Assembly (NCBI GenBank): GCA_024277485.1
Contig: JAJRVA010000192.1
Span: 1 to 6,012 of the forward strand
Reading direction: 5' to 3'
From: Deltaproteobacteria bacterium
GTDB taxonomy: Bacteria; Desulfobacterota; Desulfobulbia; Desulfobulbales; Desulfobulbaceae
DNA length: 6,012 nt
Made by a program: the position numbers and the translations under genes. A model generated the notes under the pieces. That model saw nothing but the letters and a program-made list of their open reading frames with translations. It ran no database searches and was not told the origin of the DNA. How positions within the stretch are numbered: the first letter of the stretch is position 1; each line of letters opens with the position of its first letter. Positions 1-5,400 of the stretch are shown one piece after another.

Positions 1-1151
1 ACAGGGGGTCTCTGTACGCGGCCCTTGAAAAGACCATTCTCAAGCTGTTCCAGGTCAGGGTACACCGGACCGACTGGCAGCCGGACAAACTGCCCCTGCA
101 CCTGAAGATGCGTTTCCGGCTGCGGGACGAAAAAAACAGTATCGTGCTTGTCAGCCGGTCATTTGATGCGCTGGCAGGCAGCCCGGCCGATACACGTGCA
201 CGCACAAAGTCCGGACAGAGGAAAATCGTCCTGCCTGAGGTTGTCCAGCTCACGGACTGGGAGTTTGACAAACCGCCCCAGCCTCGTGGCACACAGAAAC
301 ACGGCCGCATGGGCCGGGATATGTATTACCCGGCACTGATTATCAGGAAAACGGAGCAATGCGTGGAACTCCACTACATTGAAGAGAGAGAAAAGAGTTT
401 CACACTCAACCGGACCGGGCTTCGCTTTCTCTACGGACTGCAGTTCAAACCGGAAATAAAAGCCCTGGCCCGGGAGTGCAAGGCCGCGGTTGCCGGCCAC
501 ACCGCCTCGTGGCTTTCCCTGGGCCTCTCCCTGCCGACCGGTGAAATACGGAAACTGCTCCTGGACTTTGTCCTTGACGATATTTTTACCATCAGGGACG
601 CCACCCTGCCAGACAGAAAGACATTTGCCCGGGTAACAGCACACACCCGCGAAAAGGGGCTTGTCCGCGAAGGCCGGAGCCGCATCGAGTATATCCTCAC
701 ACTGCTTGGCCGGCGGCGCCAATTACAGTCTCTCCTGGATAAGGAGCAGGGAAAGACAGGGAGAGCGGATACCAAACAGGCTGAATTCCGGGACCACCTG
801 AACATGCTTTTGCCCCGGACTTTTTTAAGTCACATGCACTTCAGCGACCTGACTGAAACCGGCAGGTACCTCCAGGCGCTCGCAATCCGTATTGAACGGG
901 CCCAGCTCTCACCTGCCAAGGACACCAGAAAAGCCGTGCCTGTCCACAACGCCGCCGACAGGCTCAAATCCATGCCGAAGAACCACCGATCCACGGAATG
1001 CGTGCGGATCCTCACCGAATATGCCATGATGGTTGAGGAACTCAGGGTCTCGGTCTTTGCCCCCGAACTCGGCACGGCAATGCCGGTTTCGGAGAAACGA
1101 CTGCGCAAAAAATGGCAGGAAGTGGAAAATGTCTGCCTTCGGGTTGAGTAG
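1..1151 (+). CDS. hrpA: ATP-dependent RNA helicase HrpA, C-terminal part (5' partial)
   Basis: This is the last ~382 codons of a DEAH-box RNA helicase of the HrpA family; the helicase core lies upstream of the window. The frame is open from base 3, and the ATG at 108 is internal because homology begins before it (LPLHLKMRFRLRDE, the 'LP.HL.M.F...DE' element that opens the late C-terminal HrpA domain, DUF3418). Further family landmarks are YYPALII, RTGLRFLYG, the RYLQALAIRIERAQ segment near the end, and the closing block EELRVSVFAPELGTAMPVSE followed by KRLRKKW. It stops with TAG at 1149-1151. HrpA proteins are cytoplasmic helicases linked to mRNA processing and rescue of stalled ribosomes (family knowledge). 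The TIGR01777 gene starts 9 bases downstream and its ribosome binding site overlaps this stop codon, so the two are probably co-transcribed. Identification rests on remembered family motifs and is strong. Confidence 0.9.
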   Translation, partial: RGSLYAALEKTILKLFQVRVHRTDWQPDKLPLHLKMRFRLRDEKNSIVLVSRSFDALAGSPADTRARTKSGQRKIVLPEVVQLTDWEFDKPPQPRGTQKHGRMGRDMYYPALIIRKTEQCVELHYIEEREKSFTLNRTGLRFLYGLQFKPEIKALARECKAAVAGHTASWLSLGLSLPTGEIRKLLLDFVLDDIFTIRDATLPDRKTFARVTAHTREKGLVREGRSRIEYILTLLGRRRQLQSLLDKEQGKTGRADTKQAEFRDHLNMLLPRTFLSHMHFSDLTETGRYLQALAIRIERAQLSPAKDTRKAVPVHNAADRLKSMPKNHRSTECVRILTEYAMMVEELRVSVFAPELGTAMPVSEKRLRKKWQEVENVCLRVE

Positions 1152-1160
1152 GAGGAAAGC

Positions 1161-2060
1161 ATGCGTTGTCTGGTTACCGGCGGCACCGGCTTTATCGGCC
1201 GGCATCTTATCCGGAGAATTGAGCGTCCGGTTGTCCTGGGCAGGAGCCTTGAGCGGATCAGGCAGCTTCCCGGCAATGTGACCGCCCGGCAATGGGATCC
1301 GGACGAACCGGTCCCGTCCCGGCTATTTGAGGGAGTTGACACTGTTATTCACCTGGCCGGAGAATCAGTGTACCGGGGCCGCTGGAATGATGCGAAAAAA
1401 CAGCGCATCAGGGAAACCAGGGTCCAGGGGACCCGTGCCATTGTCCGTGCCATGTCCGGATGTAACCGGCCGCCGCGTACCCTGATCAGTGCGTCCGCCA
1501 TCGGCTGTTACGGCTCACGGGGTGACGAAATATTGACCGAATCGTCTTCCCCGGGCAGTGATTTTCTTGCTCAAGTCTGCATGGCATGGGAAGATGAGGC
1601 AAAAAGGGCTGCAGAGGCCGACACACGGGTAGTAACACTTCGCATCTGGGTCGTCCTGGGCAGGGACGGCGGCGCCCTGGCACAGATGCTGCGGCCCTTC
1701 AGACTTGGACTGGGAGGAAGGCTGGGGAACGGGAACCAGTACATGTCCTGGGTCCACATTGAGGACCTTGTCAACATGATACTCCACGCGGCAGAAAACA
1801 GGGACCTGCACGGGCCACTCAACGGTGTCTCGCCGGCGCCCCTAACAAACCGTGAATTCACGCGAACTCTTGCCGGGATACTCCATCGGCCGGCCATCCT
1901 CCCGGTGCCGGGCAGTATCCTCCGGGCAGCACTGGGTGAGTTTGCCACGGTTCTTACGGCGTCGCAAAGAGTCATCCCGGAAAAGGCCGCCCGCGCCGGG
2001 TTTGTGTTCTCGTTTCCTGATCTTTCCGGCGCCCTTGCGGACATCCTCGGGTCAGGATGA
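1161..2060 (+). CDS. TIGR01777 family SDR epimerase/oxidoreductase (YfcH / SDR39U1-like)
   Basis: A complete 299-residue atypical extended short-chain dehydrogenase/reductase, the usual length for the family. It opens with the Rossmann nucleotide-binding motif TGGTGFIG (residues 6-13). It then has HLAGE (64-68), RWNDAKK (74-80), SASAIGCYG (110-118), a VVLG-xxGG segment (164-171), SWVHIEDL (196-203) and the C-terminal SQRVIPEKAARAGFVFSFPDL block, all in family order. It probably binds NAD(P)H in the cytoplasm; the substrate is unknown for most members. The start is supported by AGGAGG at 1150-1155, five bases before the ATG and overlapping the stop of the helicase gene, so translation is likely coupled. 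Two oddities: the usual GYYG reads GCYG (Cys116), and the usual R-x-G before VVLG reads RIW (Trp163). It ends with TGA at 2058-2060, showing that TGA works as a stop in this genome. Confidence 0.93.
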   Translation: MRCLVTGGTGFIGRHLIRRIERPVVLGRSLERIRQLPGNVTARQWDPDEPVPSRLFEGVDTVIHLAGESVYRGRWNDAKKQRIRETRVQGTRAIVRAMSGCNRPPRTLISASAIGCYGSRGDEILTESSSPGSDFLAQVCMAWEDEAKRAAEADTRVVTLRIWVVLGRDGGALAQMLRPFRLGLGGRLGNGNQYMSWVHIEDLVNMILHAAENRDLHGPLNGVSPAPLTNREFTRTLAGILHRPAILPVPGSILRAALGEFATVLTASQRVIPEKAARAGFVFSFPDLSGALADILGSG

Positions 2061-2074
2061 ATCAAATCTTTTGG

Positions 2075-2103
2075 TTGGAAGGAAACAATAAGACGGCTAC
2101 AGT
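2075..2103 (+). promoter_or_regulatory. Weak candidate sigma70 promoter for the cytochrome/rhodanese unit
   Basis: TTGGAA (2075-2080) and TACAGT (2098-2103) are separated by 17 bases, each matching four of six consensus positions. They lie in the only gap (2061-2135) between the SDR gene and the cytochrome gene. Transcription would start about 25 bases before the cytochrome ATG. Read-through from the helicase/SDR unit is equally possible, as no terminator is visible in the gap. Confidence 0.25.
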
Positions 2104-2135
2104 ATGAAACCAGTACGTATCCCGGATGCTGTTCC

Positions 2136-2459
2136 ATGGAACTGAAGAAAAAAGTATTGCTGCTTTTCTTTTTTGTCGCATGCCCTGCCCTCCTGTTTTC
2201 CGGCTGCACCACCCTGCCGGAAGGAAATGCTGCGGACGGTGAGCGATGGTTCAAGCTGTACCGGTGCGTCGGCTGTCACGGCAAGGGAGGATCAGGCGGC
2301 AGAGGCCCGGTCATTGCCGGTCTTTCACTGAGCCGTAAAAAATTTCTTCACAAACTCAGGGATCCCGGGTCAGCCATCATGCCGACCTTTACATCGCAGC
2401 ACGTCTCCGACCAGGATGCTGCTGATATATACCAGTGGTTGAAACAGCAAAAAAAATAA
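2136..2459 (+). CDS. Monoheme class I cytochrome c, probable lipoprotein
   Basis: A 107-residue exported cytochrome c. The N-terminus has a basic stretch (KKK, 4-6), a hydrophobic core and FSGC with Cys24 as likely lipidation site. Phe at -3 of the lipobox is less usual than Leu, but the overall pattern fits a type II signal peptide. The mature part is a small single-domain cytochrome: heme c attachment motif CVGCH at 44-48 (His48 the proximal ligand), a glycine-rich loop, then IMPTF with Met82 as probable distal axial ligand, and a C-terminal helix ending in IYQWLKQQKK. It would be an electron carrier anchored at the periplasmic face of the membrane; partners are not visible. No strong Shine-Dalgarno precedes the ATG (GGA at 2124-2126), but no other start gives a signal peptide. 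The rhodanese–ferritin gene follows after 16 bases, suggesting one transcript. Confidence 0.88.
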   Translation: MELKKKVLLLFFFVACPALLFSGCTTLPEGNAADGERWFKLYRCVGCHGKGGSGGRGPVIAGLSLSRKKFLHKLRDPGSAIMPTFTSQHVSDQDAADIYQWLKQQKK

Positions 2460-2475
2460 AACACGGGAAAAAGTT

Positions 2476-3315
2476 ATGCGCTGGAAACAATTTCTGACAC
2501 CAGTTGATTCCATGGATGCGGTCCAGGCCAAAAAATACATTGACGAGCATGAGCAGGGTTCATATACCCTGCTCGATGTCCGGCAGCCCAAAGAGTACGA
2601 AGCCGGGCATATCCCCGGCGCCAGGCTCATCCCCCTGCCGGAACTCAATGATCGGTTCGCGGAAATCGATCCGGAAAAACCGGCCATTGTCTACTGCGCG
2701 ATCGGCGGGCGCAGCAGGGTTGCGGCACAGATGCTGGCCGGGAAAAACTTTTCAAGCGTGTATAACTTAAGCGGCGGCTTCAAGGCCTGGCAGGGCAACT
2801 ATGCCGTGGGCCCGGTAGACGGGGGACTTGATCTGTTTGACGGCAGGGAAACACCTGAAGAAATTCTGACAGTGGCCTATTCCCTGGAAAAAGGCCTGGG
2901 GGATTTTTACGAAAAGATGCTTCCCCGGGTGCAGCATGCCAGGGTACATGAACTCTTTGTCAAGCTTGCCGCCATAGAGGTCCTGCACCAGAACCGGGTC
3001 CTTGACGAGTACAGAAAAATAACCGGCAGCAGCCTTGATACGGAAGAATTTGACCGTGACATAGTTGACCCTGCCATGGAGGGCGGAATCAACACGGAGG
3101 AATATCTGCAGATGTACGGCGCGAACATTGCCTCTGAAGAGGACGTCATCGGGCTGGCCATGTCCATTGAAGCGCAGGCCCTTGACCTGTACAGCCGGGC
3201 CGCGGCACAGACATCACACCCGGAAAGCCGAGGGGTACTTGACCAGATAGCCAGGGAAGAACAGGCCCACCTGAAACAGCTGGGAGAACTCTTTCAGGAA
3301 CTGCTGGGTGAATGA
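2476..3315 (+). CDS. Rhodanese / ferritin-like (rubrerythrin-type) diiron fusion protein
   Basis: A 279-residue two-domain protein with no signal peptide, hence cytoplasmic. Residues ~10-110 are a rhodanese domain: TLLDVRQPKEYEAGHIPGA (31-49), the active-site loop YCAIGGRSR with catalytic Cys74, and NLSGGFKAW (97-105). Rhodanese cysteines carry a persulfide and transfer sulfane sulfur. Residues ~125-279 form a ferritin-like four-helix bundle. It has Glu138, ExxH at 168-171 (EVLH), Glu232 and a second ExxH at 262-265 (EQAH), the ligand set expected for a rubrerythrin/erythrin diiron site. There is no CxxC rubredoxin domain, so electrons must come from elsewhere. Such diiron domains often reduce peroxide; combination with a rhodanese suggests thiol/persulfide redox or oxidant protection (inference). 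A GGGA at 2464-2467 precedes the ATG. It stops with TGA at 3313-3315 and is followed by a bidirectional terminator. Confidence 0.92.
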   Translation: MRWKQFLTPVDSMDAVQAKKYIDEHEQGSYTLLDVRQPKEYEAGHIPGARLIPLPELNDRFAEIDPEKPAIVYCAIGGRSRVAAQMLAGKNFSSVYNLSGGFKAWQGNYAVGPVDGGLDLFDGRETPEEILTVAYSLEKGLGDFYEKMLPRVQHARVHELFVKLAAIEVLHQNRVLDEYRKITGSSLDTEEFDRDIVDPAMEGGINTEEYLQMYGANIASEEDVIGLAMSIEAQALDLYSRAAAQTSHPESRGVLDQIAREEQAHLKQLGELFQELLGE

Positions 3316-3342
3316 AACAATGAACCCTGTGAGGCGTTACCG

Positions 3343-3360
3343 GTAATCAGTGTAATCAGT
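3343..3360. repeat. 9-bp perfect tandem repeat (GTAATCAGT x2)
   Basis: Two adjacent copies of GTAATCAGT lie between the rhodanese–ferritin stop and the terminator hairpin. Two copies only; possibly a small slippage duplication. No function is evident. Confidence 0.6.
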
Positions 3361-3381
3361 TCAGAGAGTTGCATAAAAATA

Positions 3382-3410
3382 AAGAAACCGGCCTGAGCGG
3401 CCGGTTTCTT
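3382..3410. terminator. Bidirectional intrinsic terminator between convergent genes
   Basis: A perfect 12-bp stem, AAGAAACCGGCC (3382-3393) with GGCCGGTTTCTT (3399-3410), closes a 5-base loop (TGAGC). It lies between the rhodanese–ferritin gene (plus strand) and the dodecin gene (minus strand), about 65 and 20 bases from their stop codons. Read on the minus strand, the stem ends in a T-rich tail (TTTCTTTATTTTTATGC), a good intrinsic terminator for dodecin. On the plus strand the tail is TTTCTTATGG, weaker but plausible. Confidence 0.85.
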
Positions 3411-3429
3411 ATGGATATCTGCCGCCCCA

Positions 3430-3645
3430 TTACTTTTTCTGTAAATACTTGAAGGAGACATTGACCCGGGCCCGGTACGCTGCCACCTTGCCCTTGTTTA
3501 TCTGCATGTCAAGTTTTGTTACCTCAGCAATCCTCAAGTCCTTCAGCGATTTCCCGGCTGTTTCCACAGCGTTCTTGGCCGCATCTTCCCAGGATTTTTT
3601 GCTTGTTCCGACGAGTTCAATAATCTTATACACACTCCCTGCCAT
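3430..3645 (-). CDS. Dodecin family protein
   Basis: A 71-residue protein matching dodecin in length and sequence. It begins MAGSVYKIIELVGTS, has a central helix with SWEDAAKNAVETAGKSLKDL (18-37), and ends in strands with LDMQINKGKVAAYRARVNVSF. Dodecins assemble into hollow dodecamers that bind flavins (riboflavin, lumichrome, FMN) in pairs and buffer free flavin in the cytoplasm. The start at 3645 is chosen because AAGGAGGT (3658-3651, minus strand) lies 5 bases upstream and the family begins at this Met; an in-frame ATG at 3681 would add 12 unrelated residues and put the Shine-Dalgarno inside the gene. Oddity: the tryptophan that stacks on the flavin in characterised dodecins (as in LDWFEV or VVWAEV) corresponds here to Ile39 in LRIAEV. 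This places it in a subgroup without that Trp, so flavin binding should not be assumed. Confidence 0.93.
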   Translation of the reverse strand: MAGSVYKIIELVGTSKKSWEDAAKNAVETAGKSLKDLRIAEVTKLDMQINKGKVAAYRARVNVSFKYLQKK

Positions 3646-3677
3646 ACCATACCTCCTTGGGTGAAATAAAAGGATGT

Positions 3678-3691
3678 GCAACTGCAGTTGC
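3678..3691. repeat. 14-bp perfect palindrome upstream of dodecin, possible operator
   Basis: GCAACTGCAGTTGC is its own reverse complement and lies 33-46 bases upstream of the dodecin start, in its leader or promoter. Its symmetry and position suit a dimeric regulator site, but no regulator is identifiable and a palindrome of this length could occur by chance. Confidence 0.35.
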
Positions 3692-3816
3692 CGAGCTATA
3701 TCTACAATTTTATCAGATTACATGCCTGATGAACAGGATTAAAAAATAATGGGTGCTCTCATCTTGCCGGCAGAGATACTGACACCTGAAACCCTCAATT
3801 CACCTTGACTTATATA

Positions 3817-3846
3817 CTGACAAAAGTGTAACATAATATGTATAAT
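3817..3846 (+). promoter_or_regulatory. Sigma70-type promoter for the triple-rhodanese gene
   Basis: CTGACA (3817-3822; five of six consensus bases) and TATAAT (3841-3846; perfect) are 18 bases apart in AT-rich DNA. Transcription would start near 3853, leaving a leader of about 170 bases before the ATG at 4026. An overlapping alternative -35, TTGACT (3805-3810), pairs with TAACAT (3829-3834) at an 18-base spacing. Prediction from sequence only. Confidence 0.55.
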
Positions 3847-4025
3847 TAATCGTTTTTACTTGTATTTTTTACGATTTACACTGTTAATAAAATTTTTCAC
3901 CAATAATTTCAAAGGGAAACAGTACCCTGCAATACCACACTGAAGGCATATGTTTTCAGTCAATTCTTCATGTTATTATAGATAGTTGAGAGGGGAAAGA
4001 TAAACTTCATTTTCCGGAGGTAAAA

Positions 4026-5339
4026 ATGATGAAAAAAACACTTGTGAAGCTGGTGCCGCTCTGCATCATGTTAACCATGTTAACATGGGGATGCGCCAAG
4101 AACCAGACAGCCGGTATGGACGCAGCCATGCAGCCTGCAGTCCAGAAACAGGCTGCAAATGTGTACAAGGGAAAGATTGTCGGCAAGTCAAAAAAAGCCA
4201 AAACAATTTCCATTGAGGTCGGCAAAGGGGACAAGGCCCGGACCATGATGGTTAAATTTAACAGCAGCACCAAGGGGCTTGAACATGCCGCCAGGGGCAA
4301 GGCCGCAATCATCACCTGGGAAATGCAGGGCAGCGACAAGGTGGCCACCATTATCAAACCCAAGCTTGCCAAACTCCCGCAGGGTGTTGCTGAAATCAAG
4401 GCCGAAGATGTCAAGAAACTGCTGGACCAGGAAGCCGACTTTGTCCTGGTGGACTGCCGCCCCGCAAAGCCATACAACCAGGCCCACCTGCCGGGTGCGG
4501 TCTCGATCCCTGTTGACCGGATGTCTGCCAAGGATCCCGAACTGCTTCCTGCAGACAGGGACAAGCTCCTGGTTTTCTACTGCGGAGGGCCCACGTGAGG
4601 CATGAGCCCTAAATCCGCCGGTCTGGCGAAGAAAGCTGGGTACAGAAACGTCAAGGTTATGCTTGAAGGCATTCCCGGTTGGACAAAGGCCGGGTATCCG
4701 GTTTACGCGTCCACAGGTTTTGTCAACAAGGGAAACATTGTCCTCATTGACCTGCGTTCAGTCGAGAAATCAGAAATATCCCGTATTCCCAGGTCAGTAA
4801 GTATCCCGTACGCGAACCTGGAAGACAGAATTGATGACATGCCAATCAAGGCGCCTGTTGTCCTGTACAGCGATAATGAGAAACAAGCATTGAGCGCCCT
4901 GAAAATGCTGCGCAAAGAAGGTTTCAAGAAGGTATCGCTTGTGTATGGCGACCTTGACCGCTGGCTGAAATCAGAAGGCAACTTTGATTCAGGGCCGGTA
5001 ACAACCGGGATCGCCTGGAAGCGAAAGCCGGGTAAAGGAGAGGTCAGCGCGGCCGAGTTTGAAAAAGCTGTTGCCGGTTCACCGGAAATAGTCATCCTTG
5101 ATGTGCGGACCAGGGATGAGGCGGCAGAAGGAAAATATCCCACTGCTGTGAACATTCCACTTGACGAACTGACAAAAAGGGCCGCCGAACTGCCCAAAGA
5201 CAAAAAAATATACGTTCACTGCACAACCGGTGCCAGGGCTGAAATGGCCTGCAGGCAACTGCAGAAGGACGGCTACAATGCCCTGTTTCTGGTCGCTGAT
5301 GTTGAATGCGAAGGAAATGGGTGTGAAATAGAAGAATAA
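4026..5339 (+). CDS. Triple-rhodanese exported selenoprotein (TGA-encoded Sec191)
   Basis: I read this as one 437-residue protein, with TGA 4596-4598 decoded as selenocysteine 191. GGAGG (4016-4020) precedes ATG 4026; ATG 4029 is an alternative. Residues 1-23 are a signal peptide ending WGC, a probable but non-canonical lipobox (Cys23). Residues ~45-115 are a basic, beta-rich domain. Rhodanese 1 (~123-226) has VLVDCRPAKPYNQAHLPGAV, catalytic Cys186 in FYCGGPT, Sec191, then GMSPKSAGLAKKAGY and GIPGW. Rhodanese 2 (~233-315) is degenerate: Ser282 replaces the catalytic Cys (VVLYSDNE). Rhodanese 3 (~338-425) has VILDVRTRDEAA and active Cys399 in HCTTGARAEMA. The tail carries C428-x4-C433. Likely role: sulfane-sulfur/selenium transfer or thiol redox on the periplasmic side (inference). 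Reading it as two genes, 4026-4598 and 4602-5339, would cut rhodanese 1 at its active site. The alternative is a nonsense mutation. Confidence 0.85.
4596..4641 (+). promoter_or_regulatory. Candidate bacterial SECIS element with recoded UGA
   Basis: The in-frame TGA is at 4596-4598. Downstream, CGCC (4616-4619) pairs with GGCG (4625-4628) around the 5-base loop GGUCU (4620-4624). E. coli fdhF, the best-known SelB target, also has GGUCU in its apical loop. The loop begins 21 bases after the TGA, inside the distance range generally accepted for bacterial SECIS elements. An outer helix may form between GCCC (4606-4609) and GGGT (4638-4641, with one G-U pair). The upper stem is short (4 bp), so folding support is moderate; the case rests on loop, spacing and protein context together. 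Confidence 0.65.
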
Positions 5340-5351
5340 ATCCCGACTTCT

Positions 5352-5381
5352 GACCGGCAGCCGGATCAGCGGCTGCCGGTC
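5352..5381 (+). terminator. Strong GC-rich hairpin after the rhodanese selenoprotein gene
   Basis: A perfect 12-bp stem, GACCGGCAGCCG (5352-5363) with CGGCTGCCGGTC (5370-5381), encloses a 6-base loop, 12 bases after the stop codon. Position fits transcription termination or mRNA 3'-end protection. No T-run follows on the plus strand, so it is not a textbook intrinsic terminator. Confidence 0.55.
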
Positions 5382-5382
5382 A

Positions 5383-5400
5383 AGGCCTGATTCCAGGCCT
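5383..5400 (+). terminator. Second adjacent hairpin
   Basis: AGGCCTG (5383-5389) pairs with CAGGCCT (5394-5400) around ATTC, one base after the first hairpin. It is followed by GACAAAAAAA rather than T residues. It may reinforce the first hairpin. Confidence 0.4.

Larger units (their letters stand above)
3646..4025. other. AT-rich divergent intergenic region
   Basis: This 380-base gap separates the minus-strand dodecin gene from the plus-strand triple-rhodanese gene. No credible coding sequence is present. It is clearly more AT-rich than the genes, mostly from 3700 onward. It contains the dodecin Shine-Dalgarno, a 14-bp palindrome, a near-consensus promoter facing right and a leader of about 170 bases. 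A short inverted repeat, AATCGT (3848-3853) with ACGATT (3871-3876), lies just after the promoter. No recognised riboswitch fold was identified. Confidence 0.8.

Noticed and set aside
159..722. Long open frames on the minus strand opposite the helicase, SDR and rhodanese genes
   Set aside because: Their translations lack recognisable motifs and they lie antisense to well-supported genes in GC-rich DNA, where such shadow frames are common.
108..1151. Complete gene starting at ATG 108
   Set aside because: HrpA-like sequence extends in frame to base 3 of the window, so the ATG is an internal methionine and the gene is truncated by the window edge.
2104..2145. Possible 13-codon leader peptide (MKPVRIPDAVPWN) overlapping the cytochrome start
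   Set aside because: No Shine-Dalgarno precedes it and no attenuator-like structure follows; it is most likely a chance frame.
3430..3681. Longer dodecin starting at 3681 on the minus strand
   Set aside because: It would add 12 residues unlike dodecins and place the strong AAGGAGGT site inside the coding region; the start at 3645 has ideal spacing.
4067..4084. Tandem 9-bp repeat CATGTTAAC x2
   Set aside because: It encodes the repeated Met-Leu-Thr in the hydrophobic part of the signal peptide; a small slippage duplication explains it and nothing suggests a regulatory role.
4596..4598. TGA read as tryptophan through an altered genetic code
   Set aside because: Genes at 1161-2060 and 2476-3315 end naturally at TGA, and the family has Cys, not Trp, at this position.
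4602..5339. Separate gene starting at ATG 4602
   Set aside because: The start falls inside the first rhodanese domain, directly after its active-site loop, in the same frame as the upstream segment. No well-spaced Shine-Dalgarno precedes it: GAGG is 1 base from the ATG and GGAGGG 12 bases. It is better read as the continuation of 4026-4595 across a recoded TGA.
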